DNA of 64,000 nt. Source: Paraktedonobacter sp034437695 (lineage in GTDB: Bacteria > Chloroflexota > Ktedonobacteria > Ktedonobacterales > Ktedonobacteraceae). A model generated the notes under the pieces. It searched no databases. It was not told where the DNA came from and worked only from the letters and a program-made list of their open reading frames with translations. Below, piece by piece: positions 34,315 through 43,328 of this stretch (position 1 is the first letter of the stretch; each line of letters begins with the position of its first letter). The translations under genes were made by a program, and so were the position numbers. The stretch covers positions 6,275 to 70,274 of the forward strand of contig DAOTTJ010000219.1 in the NCBI GenBank assembly GCA_034437695.1. Direction: 5' to 3'.

Positions 34315-34600
34315 GGTGTCCCCCGTAGGCGCAGACTGAGGCGGGATGGTTAAGGGCAGCAGCCCTTAACAGGGGCTTGGGGTGTCCCCAAAAAACTTTT
34401 TCTCTCGTTTTGCATGTTTTGCCGGAGGCAAAACATGCAAAACAGGAGTACAGAGAGCATCTCTCTGCTACCTTCATGCCTATGGGGTTCGGGGCAGTAC
34501 CCCCGAAAAACCTTTTTCACTTGTTTTGTCGATCGCCTACGGCGACCGACAAAACAAGTAAGATGTTTGTCCTGATTTGACAAAATCAGGGATGACTCAT
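34315..34600. repeat. modular intergenic repeat, copy D with two hairpins
   Basis: The gap between the dehydratase and thioesterase carries GCGGGATGGTTAAGGGCAGC and the box TTGGGGTGTCCCC. It also carries a perfect 17-bp hairpin (34407-34423 / 34427-34443, loop GGA, arms starting GTTTTGCATG) and a second hairpin (34520-34537 / 34541-34558, one mismatch, loop TAC). No gene is present. Confidence 0.7.
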
Positions 34601-34617
34601 AGTGGGAAAGAAAAACA

Positions 34618-35055
34618 ATGAGTGAACGCAACACCATCTTCTGGGACGCCGTCGAAGGACGTTCAGTGCCACCCGCCGCCATCCTGCTCGGCTGGAAACT
34701 ACTCTCCGTCGACCGCGACCAGGGCATCATTCAGGTCGAATTCGAGGCCAAACCCGAATTCCTCAACCCCATCGGCGTCATCCAGGGCGGCTTCCTGACC
34801 GCCATGCTCGACGAAGCCCTCGGAGGCGCAGTCACCGCCACCCTCCCAGCCAACGCCTTCGCCCCCACCATCGAACTCAAAGTCAGCTTCATCCGCCCCG
34901 CGTACGTCGGACCCCTCAGGGCCGAAGCCCGCATCGTCCACCGCGGCATGTCGCTCGTCTTTCTCCAGGGCGAACTACTCACCCTCGAAGGCCAACTCAT
35001 CGCCACCGCCACCGCCACCACCCAGATCCAAAGCCACCGCCGCCGCCCAACCTAA
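34618..35055 (+). CDS. PaaI-type hot-dog thioesterase
   Basis: The 145-residue hot-dog thioesterase has NPIGVIQGGFLTAMLDEALGG, the position of the usual HGG with His changed to Gln, as in many of the DUF4442/PaaI-like subfamily, and with Asp kept. It continues with IELKVSFIRPA and FLQGELLTLEGQLIATA. It may release acyl chains from ACP or CoA. It is the last gene of the right-hand module, though separated from it by a 316-base repeat-filled gap. Confidence 0.82.
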   Translation: MSERNTIFWDAVEGRSVPPAAILLGWKLLSVDRDQGIIQVEFEAKPEFLNPIGVIQGGFLTAMLDEALGGAVTATLPANAFAPTIELKVSFIRPAYVGPLRAEARIVHRGMSLVFLQGELLTLEGQLIATATATTQIQSHRRRPT

Positions 35056-35074
35056 AACCGCACCAGCCCATAGC

Positions 35075-35330
35075 GCGGACATAGCGGGATGGTTAAGGGC
35101 AGCAACCCTTAACCGGCACTCTATCTGGGGGACAGGTAATCTGGGGTGCTTCACACAGAGAGTTTTTCCCTGGACGCCTCGCCACAACGAAGCCCACATC
35201 TCATATGCAGGAAGGCGTCTGCAAACGCCTTCCTGCACCCCAATCTCCTGGGCTGGGGGGCGCTAGCACCAAAAACAGAAACCCACCAGCCGGATATCAA
35301 GGGCTGCTGCCCTTGACGACCACAGTAATG
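35075..35330. repeat. modular intergenic repeat, copy E with hairpin
   Basis: The segment starts with the GCGGGATGGTTAAGGGCAGC module shared with copy D. It then has a perfect 13-bp hairpin (35203-35234, arms TGCAGGAAGGCGT) and ends in a GGGCTGCTGCCCTTGACG segment. It fills most of the 338-base gap 35056-35393. Confidence 0.6.
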
Positions 35331-35342
35331 TAGTGTTACCAT
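35313..35342 (+). promoter_or_regulatory. candidate promoter for the HTH gene
   Basis: TTGACG (35313-35318) and TACCAT (35337-35342) are spaced by 18 bases, about 50 bases before the HTH protein start. The -35 is good and the -10 is weak. Confidence 0.35.
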
Positions 35343-35393
35343 ATTTTCATACAATTTATGCTTCCACCGCATCTTTATCCTGAAAGGTTTTCT

Positions 35394-35690
35394 ATGCTTG
35401 AAATGCAGTTCTTAAATACCAAAGGAGCCGCCAGAAGACTTGGATGCACAGAAACATGGATTCATAAGCTCGTGTCGGCTGGGAAGCTCAAAGCTTATAT
35501 CTACGACAACGAAGGCATACTAATGATCAGAAAGCAAGAGGATAAAAGACAGGGGCAGGGCCTCTATTTTTTGCTAGAAGACCTCGACGCCTATGTGCCA
35601 GATGTGCAACGTCGTCCTAGAGGAAGTAAGAACAAAAAGCCGCAGTTTAAAGCTCCAGATGAGAAAACAAGCCTGACTTTTTTTACTTGA
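35394..35690 (+). CDS. excisionase/MerR-type HTH protein
   Basis: The product is 98 residues from the ATG at 35394 (AAAGG upstream). A winged-helix/excisionase-type DNA-binding segment is at the start: LNTKGAARRLGCTETWIHKL, then VSAGKLKAYIYDNEG. A basic C-terminal tail (RRPRGSKNKKPQ) follows. It may be a small regulator or the excision partner of a mobile element. It is alone on its transcript and followed by two hairpins. Confidence 0.65.
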   Translation: MLEMQFLNTKGAARRLGCTETWIHKLVSAGKLKAYIYDNEGILMIRKQEDKRQGQGLYFLLEDLDAYVPDVQRRPRGSKNKKPQFKAPDEKTSLTFFT

Positions 35691-35779
35691 AGATTATCGT
35701 AAGTTATGGTAGTATTGGTAGGATGGACTGGAAGTACCCATAAGAACCCTACTCATTTCTGAAGGATTACAACTGTCAG

Positions 35780-35904
35780 GAAGGCGCTAGCCTTCTTTTA
35801 GCTAAAAGCTGTAGAACGCTGTCTCTGGGGGAGACGATAAGCGTTGGGGAATTTTTCCCTGGGAAAGAGGTCGTTTAGGGGTGCAGGGCTTCTCCTGCAC
35901 CCCT
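35780..35904 (+). terminator. two tandem hairpins after the HTH gene
   Basis: The first hairpin is GAAGGC (35780-35785) / GCCTTC (35790-35795) followed by TTTT. The second is a perfect 11-bp stem, AGGGGTGCAGG (35877-35887) / CCTGCACCCCT (35894-35904). The rest of the gap 35691-36148 shows no supported gene. Confidence 0.5.
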
Positions 35905-36148
35905 AATATATAGGATTCCAACAACTACCAGACACCTATGCCCAAGACACGTGATCTTCATACCAGCGAGCCAGACCCGATGATCCGTCTGACCTGGTTA
36001 TACGCGCTTTTCCCGTCTTCACTCGCGTGCCGTTGTCGCCTCGCGAGCTTATAGAGCGCTACAATAGATACTAGCCAGCCACTACTTACTTACTGCATAG
36101 AGTTTTCGCAAACATTAGTGAAAAATGCATCAGGAAAGGTAGAAAACC

Positions 36149-39100
36149 TTGATCGATTTCTCCCATCCAAGGAAGGTTACCTACCCGGCATTGCCTGTGG
36201 CCCACCTGCATCGCGAGACACTGGTCCACCGCCTGAGCAACGTTATCGATGGACCAGATAGGGGCAGCGAGACCCGCTCTTCATCGTATAAACTGGTGCT
36301 CCTCCAGGCCCCTGCCGGCTATGGCAAAACGACGCTCCTGGCCGATTTTGCTCAGCATACAACTATCCCTTGCTGCTGGTATTTCTTGGATCAGACCGAC
36401 ACCGACCGCCTGACCTTTCTCACCGTGCTTCTGATAAGTATTCGTCAGCGCTTCCCCACTTTCGGCTATGCGCTCGATCCACTTCTGACCGGCGCTTCTT
36501 CGGAGCACGCGAATAATCCTTCACGTTTGAACTTCTTTGAAGCGGTCATAGATACGCTGGTCGCCGCGATCGAAAATGAGATTCCCGGCCGTCTGGCACT
36601 GATCCTCTGCAATTATGAAGAGATTAACGATCTACCCGATATCAATAAACTGATAAGCTATCTTCTACATAAACTGCCTCTACGCTGTGTTCTGGTGATC
36701 GAGAGTCGCATTATCCCCGATCTGGACTTCGCCAAGCTGCTGGCCAATCAGATGATCTTTGGCATCGGTATCAATCAACTGCGCTTTACTCCCCTACAGA
36801 TCATCGAGCTGGCACATATTCAGGGCATCACTACGCTCAAAGAAACCGAAGCCGAACGGCTCGCGCAGATCTTCGATGGCTGGATCGCGGGTATCCTCCT
36901 GGGAACACGCCTGGGCAATGTACAGCCCTTTCCCCAGAGTCACGCCACACCCCTCTTTGCCGATGTCTCAGAGCTACAGATAGCTTCACAGTATCTCTTC
37001 TCCTATGTGGTCAACGAGGTCTTTAAAAGTCACCAGACCGCCTACGCCTTCCTTAAAAGTGTTGCGGTACTCCAAGAGATGGCACCAACGATGTGCGCCG
37101 CTCTCCTGCATATCTCGCACGACGAAGCCTATACTCACTTGCAGTATTTAGAACAACACGGCCTGTTTGTCACTCACACGGGCGACGGTGCGGCCAGCAT
37201 CTATACGTGTACGTATGTCCTACGCAAACTCTTGTACGAGGAACTGCGCCGCGAGGAGCCTGAACGCTTCTCCGCCCTCCACCAGCGAGCCTCCGAACTG
37301 CTGAGCGCCTCGCATAACTACAGCCAGGCCATCTACCACGCACTCGAAGCCAGCGTCAACGATATCGCCGCCAATCTGATCATCGAGTCGGCCGAGCAGA
37401 TGATGAACCAGGGACACGCGGAGACGCTGGCTCGCTGGATCGATACCTTCCCGGCGGTGACGACGAAGCGCTATCCCAGACTGCTGCTGATCCGCGCCAA
37501 TATCTTTCTGCGCCAGGGTAACTATAGCTCGGCACTCCCTATGCTCGACGCTGCGGATGAGGCGCTCACCGAGCTGAAAGAGCATGCAGCCTTTGGCGAT
37601 AACCCCCACCTGCCAGCCCTCCAGGCCGAGATCTCGATCGCCCGCTGCCGCATCCTCTTCCAACGCGTCGAGTACCGACAAGGTCAAGCGCTCTGTCAAC
37701 AGGTGCTGGACACGCTGCCCGCCGACGAGGTGCCGCTGAAAGCAGAGGCCCATATGCGCCTGGGCCTCTGCCATATCCTGCTGGGCGACTTCGCGGCCGG
37801 CATCGCTCAGGTGCAAAAGGCCCTTCAACTGTGGGGACGCCATACTATCCGCCGCCAGACCGCCGATGGCCATAGCGCCCTGGCCAGCGCCTACGGGATG
37901 CTGGGAAACTTCGCTCTCGCCGAACACCATATCACTCGCGCACTCACCTGCTGGGAGCAGCTCCAGGATATGTGGGGCAAGATCGATAATCTGATCCGCC
38001 TCGGTGGCTTTAAACTGCGTCAGGGCGCTTTCCAGGAGGCCGAGACTATCTTTTGTGAGGCGTTGACACTGGCAAAGGGTCCAACCAACTTTCTACGCGG
38101 CCAGGCATATGCGCTCAACTACCTGGGGACGCTCTACCAGCGCCAGGAACACTACGAACGCGCACTCGAAGCCACCGAGGAGGCCCTGGCCCTGGCCCGC
38201 CAGATCGGCGACCACTATCTGGTCAATGGCGTGCTCGGCGACCTGGCGATGATCTATCTCTATATGGGCGACAACGCTACTGCGATGATCCTGATCTCAG
38301 AGGTGGAGATCCAGAGCACCAGCGGCGATCCCATCGGCTATAAAGAGGCTATCCGCAATCTGGTCTATGGCACTATCCATCTCTATCAAGGCCAGTACAG
38401 CCAGGCTGGGTCGTACCTCTCCAGCAGCGAGCGCATCTTTAGCCGCATCGGCCTGAAAGAGGAGCACCTCCAGGTCGTGCTGCGCCTCGCCGCCTACCAC
38501 CTGGCGCTGAAACAGATCCCCGAGGCAGTGAACTGTCTCGACGAGGCGATGACTATCGCCGCGATCTGCGACGGCTACGAGCAGTGCGCCCAGATCGAGA
38601 TCCGCCACCTGCCCGGCATGGAACGTGCAATTAAAACGCTGCCCGCAATGGCCGCTGCCCGCTCCTGGCTGCACCTGGAGCCTGTGCTCGCACCCGTGAC
38701 CAGACCCGTCGAGCCACCACCAGTCCCGCACGAACTTGCTCCACCCATAGCCGAACTATCCCCAGCCACAAATACCGAAAGCATGCTCGAAGTCATCCCA
38801 CAGAAACATAAACTGGCCATCCTGGCCCTCGGCGAACCGGTCGTCTACCTCCACCAGGAGGCCGTCACACGCTGGCGCATGGCGCGGGCGATGGAACTCT
38901 GCTTTTATCTGCTCGATTGCAATCGCCCGATGCGCAAAGAGTCGATCATCACCGCCCTCTGGCCAGAGGCCGATGAGCAGACGACTCGCACCTTCTATTC
39001 GACGATCTACTATCTCCGCCAAGCCCTGGGCGGCGAATCGGTGATCGTCGCCAAAGGCGGCACCTATTCGCTGCGCCTGGATATGCTCTATACGAACCAG

Positions 39101-39553
39101 ACCTGGTACGATGTCGTGGCCTTCGAGGAACTGCAAAGCAAGGCCAGACAGGCCACCGATAACGAGAATGACGCCGAAGCCCGCGAAGCCTTTCTGGCAA
39201 TGGTCGACCTCTATCGCGGCGACTACGTCCAGCCCTTCTATAGCGATTGGTGTACTATGCGCCGCGATGAACTGCGCACCGCCTATCTGAATGCCCGCGA
39301 CCAGCTCGCTCAGATCGCCTGGCGCTCAGATTCACTCGACGAAAGTATAGTCCACTGGCAGCAGATGCTCGCCGTCGATAACTGTCTGGAAGAAGCTCAC
39401 TATGGGCTGATGCGCTGCTATACTCGCCAGGGCAAACGCGGCCTCGCTCTGCGCCAGTACCAACGCTGTAAGGATACCCTCGAACAGGAGTTCGGCGCAG
39501 CCCCCAAAGCCGCAATCCAGAACCTCTATCAACGTCTGATGGGTTCGCTTTAA
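36149..39553 (+). CDS. MalT-like ATPase / TPR / SARP (BTAD) fusion regulator
   Basis: The 1134-residue protein starts at TTG, with AGGAAAGG upstream. The N-terminal STAND ATPase (about 20-330) has LLQAPAGYGKTTLLADF as Walker A and RLALILCNYEEIND near Walker B, as in LuxR/MalT-type regulators. Residues 350-860 are TPR-like repeats (SYGQ/LG-rich helices). The C-terminus (about 890-1134) is a SARP-type winged helix (AMELCFYLLDCNRPMRKE, ALWPEADEQTTR) plus BTAD (YRGDYVQPFYSDW, QRCKDTLEQEFGAAP). SARP regulators switch on antibiotic clusters and bind direct repeats. It is placed 1.1 kb after the right PKS module and may control either module. Confidence 0.87.
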   Translation: MIDFSHPRKVTYPALPVAHLHRETLVHRLSNVIDGPDRGSETRSSSYKLVLLQAPAGYGKTTLLADFAQHTTIPCCWYFLDQTDTDRLTFLTVLLISIRQRFPTFGYALDPLLTGASSEHANNPSRLNFFEAVIDTLVAAIENEIPGRLALILCNYEEINDLPDINKLISYLLHKLPLRCVLVIESRIIPDLDFAKLLANQMIFGIGINQLRFTPLQIIELAHIQGITTLKETEAERLAQIFDGWIAGILLGTRLGNVQPFPQSHATPLFADVSELQIASQYLFSYVVNEVFKSHQTAYAFLKSVAVLQEMAPTMCAALLHISHDEAYTHLQYLEQHGLFVTHTGDGAASIYTCTYVLRKLLYEELRREEPERFSALHQRASELLSASHNYSQAIYHALEASVNDIAANLIIESAEQMMNQGHAETLARWIDTFPAVTTKRYPRLLLIRANIFLRQGNYSSALPMLDAADEALTELKEHAAFGDNPHLPALQAEISIARCRILFQRVEYRQGQALCQQVLDTLPADEVPLKAEAHMRLGLCHILLGDFAAGIAQVQKALQLWGRHTIRRQTADGHSALASAYGMLGNFALAEHHITRALTCWEQLQDMWGKIDNLIRLGGFKLRQGAFQEAETIFCEALTLAKGPTNFLRGQAYALNYLGTLYQRQEHYERALEATEEALALARQIGDHYLVNGVLGDLAMIYLYMGDNATAMILISEVEIQSTSGDPIGYKEAIRNLVYGTIHLYQGQYSQAGSYLSSSERIFSRIGLKEEHLQVVLRLAAYHLALKQIPEAVNCLDEAMTIAAICDGYEQCAQIEIRHLPGMERAIKTLPAMAAARSWLHLEPVLAPVTRPVEPPPVPHELAPPIAELSPATNTESMLEVIPQKHKLAILALGEPVVYLHQEAVTRWRMARAMELCFYLLDCNRPMRKESIITALWPEADEQTTRTFYSTIYYLRQALGGESVIVAKGGTYSLRLDMLYTNQTWYDVVAFEELQSKARQATDNENDAEAREAFLAMVDLYRGDYVQPFYSDWCTMRRDELRTAYLNARDQLAQIAWRSDSLDESIVHWQQMLAVDNCLEEAHYGLMRCYTRQGKRGLALRQYQRCKDTLEQEFGAAPKAAIQNLYQRLMGSL

Positions 39554-39611
39554 TCATTTCTCTGGCAACCGTTCACTTCCTCTCACAGCGCTCAGTCAAC
39601 TAACCACTGCG

Positions 39612-39642
39612 CCTGCTTCAGAAAAAAGATCTCTGAAGCAGG
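39612..39642 (+). terminator. hairpin after the SARP regulator
   Basis: A perfect 11-bp inverted repeat CCTGCTTCAGA (39612-39622) / TCTGAAGCAGG (39632-39642), with a 9-base loop, lies 58 bases after the regulator stop. There is no clear T-run, so it may end transcription only partly. Confidence 0.5.
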
Positions 39643-39774
39643 TATGAAAAAGGTCCATTCTTTCGAATAAAGTAATCCGCCTTTCAGTTTTTTGCGTACC
39701 TACTTATGGATCACTCAAGTGAGTGAAGGATGATCTAGCATACAATATTGCTAAAAAGGAAGTGTATTAACCCT

Positions 39775-40470
39775 ATGAAACTGTTTTCTTCACATACGGA
39801 AAATGAGAGCGATGCCGCTCAGCCCACAAAAGCTTCGCGCCGCTCATTTCTCCATCGTTCATTGACTACGGCCGCTGTCGCTGGTGGTACCGCCGCTATC
39901 GCAGTTCCCGCAGTTAGCCTACTTCTGCCCCAGCTGACCAATGCTTCTGCTGCTGCCCACAACAATCTGTCGGCTTCGAGCGCATTCCACGAGATCCAGC
40001 AGGACGAGAATGCCCACGTCGCTTTCTTGATCAGCGCACTGAAGGGCGCTGGTGCTACCCCACGCCCCAAACCAACTTTTAAAGGCCTGACCCAGAAGTC
40101 GCTCGATGGCTTCACTGACCTGGCTCGCACGTTCGAGAATGTCGGCGTCGGCGCTTATTTGCTGGCCGCCCCCGCGATTAGCAACAAAGCCTATCTGTCG
40201 GCTGCCGCTTCGATCCTGACCATTGAGGCCCGCCACGCTGGTTACCTGGATGCCATGTCCGGCAAACCCCTCAGCCCCAATGGCGCTTTCGACAAGTCCA
40301 TCCCTCAGAGCCAGATCGTCAGCGATGTCTCACCTTTCATCGTGAGCCTCAATGGCGGTTCCGATCCGTCAATGCCTCTGATGAATGATGTCGATATCTT
40401 GAATTTCGCTCTCCTGCTGGAATACCTGGAAGCGCAATTCTACAACGCTAACGTGCCACTGTTCTACTAA
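39775..40470 (+). CDS. Tat-exported ferritin-like domain protein
   Basis: The product is 231 residues from the ATG at 39775 (AAGGAAG upstream). The N-terminus has a twin-arginine signal (SRRSFLHRS followed by an Ala-rich hydrophobic stretch ending near ASAAA). The mature part is a ferritin-like four-helix bundle of the desiccation-related type. Glu/His motifs occur on the helices: QQDENAHVAFLISAL, TIEARHAGYLDAM and LLEYLEAQFYN. It may bind a di-iron centre; its role is unknown. A second Tat ferritin-like protein lies at 61052. Confidence 0.82.
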   Translation: MKLFSSHTENESDAAQPTKASRRSFLHRSLTTAAVAGGTAAIAVPAVSLLLPQLTNASAAAHNNLSASSAFHEIQQDENAHVAFLISALKGAGATPRPKPTFKGLTQKSLDGFTDLARTFENVGVGAYLLAAPAISNKAYLSAAASILTIEARHAGYLDAMSGKPLSPNGAFDKSIPQSQIVSDVSPFIVSLNGGSDPSMPLMNDVDILNFALLLEYLEAQFYNANVPLFY

Positions 40471-40694
40471 GAACATGTAGGTAAACCCACTTCCCACAGG
40501 TGTTTTTTTCCGACAGACCTGACCTATGCGGCTTACTCCTTGCCACAAGGGTTTGGTGTTGTCTAAAGTGCGGCGTTCTCTCTCCAGGAGACGCCTGGAT
40601 CTCTGGGAATTGAGCGGGAGATGCAGATCTGCGGACATTCTACAGCGTGTCCAGCTCTGTCTCTCTCGCTCGCTTTTTTGTGCTGGGTCCGCCC

Positions 40695-40853
40695 TTATTC
40701 CTCAGCTTTATCCCCGGACTCGGTCACAACGGGCGCTGCTGCTTCTCCACCTGGTGTCCCGTCATTCACTGGTTTCGGCACTTTCTTGACAGTCTCTTTG
40801 CGCTTAAATGGGGCCTTGCGCTGGTCCCGACGCTGTTTTTTGGTAAAGCCCAT
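40695..40853 (-). CDS. possible small basic protein
   Basis: A possible 52-residue protein starts MGFTKKQRRDQRKAPFKRK and has an acidic Ala/Glu-rich end. It has a Lys/Arg-rich head and an acidic tail. The ribosome site is weak (GAAGAG about 14 bases upstream) and no family was recognised. It lies on the minus strand in the gap 40471-41002, which otherwise holds nothing I can name. It may be spurious. Confidence 0.3.
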   Translation of the reverse strand: MGFTKKQRRDQRKAPFKRKETVKKVPKPVNDGTPGGEAAAPVVTESGDKAEE

Positions 40854-41002
40854 CGGTTTTGTTGCTCTTCTTTCTATCTCATTCGACCCTATGCGGTCGC
40901 TCAAGATGCGTGTCTACCGCCTGCGCTGGCCGCCCGACGGCGGTGCAGGGTCATTGTAGCGTATCCTCTCTGCGCATTCAAGCGCAGCAAAAGTTCGTTC
41001 GT

Positions 41003-42484
41003 TCAATAGCGACTTTCTCCTTCGTACATGCGCCGCGCCGGAATGGTGACGGCGGCGGCTGGCTGAGTCAGACTGGCAAGCGCCTGGACACTAAGGGCCA
41101 GCGAGATGAGAAAGTCGTCGTGACCTTCGCCTGGGACGACGTAGAAGTTGATGGTCTCGGGGGCGGGCAGGGCGTAACGCGCTTTGTTGATCTGACCCCA
41201 GAATTCGTACGCGATTGCCTCTGGCGCTCCCGACAAGGCGTAGAGTTTGAGGCGACCACTGTTGACAAAAGCCAACAACTGATACCCCAGGTGACTCTTG
41301 CTGGGTCGCGTGAAGGTGAAGGCTTCGACACGCAGTTCACCCAGTTTCTCGTTGAGCAACGAGGCCAGACCAGCCCCCTGCCCGGTGTTGTCGATGCACA
41401 GTCGGCGAATGTTCCACTGTTCGCAGAGGGTCAACAGCGCACTATACTGCTGCGGGTAGCTCTTGCCAGTCCACCAGACCTGGTGGACGATTTCGAGACA
41501 GGGCAGTTGCAGCTCGTTGTAGCTCACACGCCCGATGGTCAATACTGTGCTGTCGCGCTTGACGCTGGTCTTCTCCGGCTCGTCAGGATCGGCTCGCTCC
41601 TCGCCGCCGATGTCGAGTCCAGCCACGTAGCAAACGCCCGCCCGCGGCTCTGGTTCGTGCTCCCAGGCATGGCCACCCTGCAAGAGCTGACGCTGCAAAC
41701 CGTTGAAGTAGTAGCCAGCTCCACTGAGCGAGTGTAGAAAGTACTGCGTCTGTACGGCGATGTGGTCTTCGCCCAGGCGAGCGATCTCGGCCTCGACAAA
41801 GGTACGGTAGTTTGAGTTGTACCCAGCACACGCCCGCCAGTCGTACTCGAAGTGCCTGCGAACGCCGCCCGCCCGCTCAAGTTCCAGGTTACGCGCCTTC
41901 TGGCAGGCCAGCAGGGTATCGTCCCTCCACGCGGTTCCATAAAGAATCGTTGTTGCATTTGTAGTTGAGGCCATCGGTCGAAAATCGGTATTAAATTTCT
42001 CGCTATCCACGTCCTGCGCCTCGTCGATCTCCAGCAACAGACTGGCGGTGGCCCCGACGACGTTGCTCTCGGGTCCTGCACTGTAGAACATCACGGAGGG
42101 TCCCACATGGTGCAACAGTTGCGTGCGCTCGGCCCGTGGCGCAAGTCCGATCTGTGCATAGCTGGTCCAGATGCGCTTTTTACAGCAGTCATTCTCCAAC
42201 ATCTGCATTAATCTGCGCCTGCTATTGATGATCTGCGGATTAAAGGTTGGCGCAGCTTTGATGATCACTCCCTCGCTGCGCGTGAAGAGGAGAAACGCCT
42301 CGATCACCGCGCTCAGTTGGTTCTTGCCGCTCTGCCTGCTCATCATGACGGTTATCAGACTGCCGAGGTTGTGGTCGATGCTGTACATGATGGCGTTGGC
42401 GACCTGGGCCTGGTAGGGGTAGAGCGGCTGACCGACGACGTAGGCGGCAAAACGCTCGATCGGGGTCATGTCCTGGTAGTTCAT
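41003..42484 (-). CDS. phage terminase large subunit
   Basis: The 493-residue DNA-packaging motor has Walker A MSRQSGKNQ, Walker B LLLEIDEAQD, a coupling motif (TTILYGTAWRDD) and a C-terminal RNase H-like nuclease starting VAGLDIGGE, with Asp in LCIDNTGQG and GHDDFLISLAL. AAAGGAG precedes the ATG. It is the last gene of the minus-strand head module. No small terminase was identified nearby. Confidence 0.9.
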   Translation of the reverse strand: MNYQDMTPIERFAAYVVGQPLYPYQAQVANAIMYSIDHNLGSLITVMMSRQSGKNQLSAVIEAFLLFTRSEGVIIKAAPTFNPQIINSRRRLMQMLENDCCKKRIWTSYAQIGLAPRAERTQLLHHVGPSVMFYSAGPESNVVGATASLLLEIDEAQDVDSEKFNTDFRPMASTTNATTILYGTAWRDDTLLACQKARNLELERAGGVRRHFEYDWRACAGYNSNYRTFVEAEIARLGEDHIAVQTQYFLHSLSGAGYYFNGLQRQLLQGGHAWEHEPEPRAGVCYVAGLDIGGEERADPDEPEKTSVKRDSTVLTIGRVSYNELQLPCLEIVHQVWWTGKSYPQQYSALLTLCEQWNIRRLCIDNTGQGAGLASLLNEKLGELRVEAFTFTRPSKSHLGYQLLAFVNSGRLKLYALSGAPEAIAYEFWGQINKARYALPAPETINFYVVPGEGHDDFLISLALSVQALASLTQPAAAVTIPARRMYEGESRY

Positions 42485-42506
42485 GGTATATACTCCTTTG
42501 TACTTA

Positions 42507-42941
42507 CTAACTTTCGATCAGGATGATCTTGACTTCGTAGGACGCGCCTGGACTTCCCGCGACGCTGGCGGCGATGATCTGGGTGTGCAGGTCGCGCAGC
42601 ATCTCCTGGTAGTCGTCGAAATGGACGGCGATGGCCGGACCGTTGAGTGGATCGATAAAGTTGACGGTCGACCCAACTGAGGCGCTGTAGCTGGCGTACA
42701 GGCTGTCACGATACTGCTGACCGGTTTTGCCGGTAGCTGTGCCGTCGTACTTGAGCAGTTCGTTGCGGCAGAGGATAACCATGCTCCACTCGCGGCGTCC
42801 CGGTCCGAGGTCGATATAGGCCTCGCCTCCATCGGCGCGAATGGTCGCTTTACGGATGCGCGGCTGCCTGACGAGGTAGCTGCCCGGCCTGACAAAGTAA
42901 CCGGTGCCGTCGAGGATGATTTCACAGTCGAGACCGATCAA
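42507..42941 (-). CDS. phage structural protein, unknown
   Basis: The 144-residue protein of mainly beta character (GTGYFVRPGSYLVRQPRIRK, YIDLGPGRREWSMVILC) starts at TTG, with AGGAGG eight bases upstream, overlapping the stop of the previous gene. It is probably a neck or tail-completion-type protein by position before the terminase. No family was recognised with confidence. Confidence 0.6.
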   Translation of the reverse strand: MIGLDCEIILDGTGYFVRPGSYLVRQPRIRKATIRADGGEAYIDLGPGRREWSMVILCRNELLKYDGTATGKTGQQYRDSLYASYSASVGSTVNFIDPLNGPAIAVHFDDYQEMLRDLHTQIIAASVAGSPGASYEVKIILIES

Positions 42942-43273
42942 TGGCTTTCCTCCTGAATCGCACTATAGCTGCACTTGTGATGGCCGTCGCTGATAGTCAA
43001 CAGGTCGCCGTCGATCGAGATCAGCAGACCACGCTTGCCGAGCGCGGTTTTGATTAGACTCAAGAGGTGCTGAAGGTGCGTGTTCTCTTTCTCTAGGTCC
43101 TGCATGCGCCGGTTGAGCGAGGTGACTTCGGCCTGCAAGGCCTCGATGGCCTGACTCTGGAGCTGACCAGAGGTGCGCGTCTTACCGCTGCGCAGCGCGA
43201 TGTAGCCACCAACCAGGACCAGCGGACCAACAAGGATGTTTCCAATGCTCGCGAGATCGTTCCAGGTGTTCAT
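42938..43273 (-). CDS. single-span membrane / coiled-coil phage protein
   Basis: The product is 111 residues from the ATG at 43273 (AGGAGA upstream). An N-terminal membrane segment (IGNILVGPLVLVGGYIAL) is followed by a coiled coil (LQSQAIEALQAEVTSLNRRM, QDLEKENTHLQHLL) and a short C-terminal domain. It resembles small phage holin or spanin-like proteins in layout only. Its TGA overlaps the next TTG start. Confidence 0.55.
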   Translation of the reverse strand: MNTWNDLASIGNILVGPLVLVGGYIALRSGKTRTSGQLQSQAIEALQAEVTSLNRRMQDLEKENTHLQHLLSLIKTALGKRGLLISIDGDLLTISDGHHKCSYSAIQEESH

Positions 43274-43328
43274 GAATCTTCTCCTATTCCTTATATAGAG
43301 GGCTAATAGGGTTGCACCATACTCTGTA

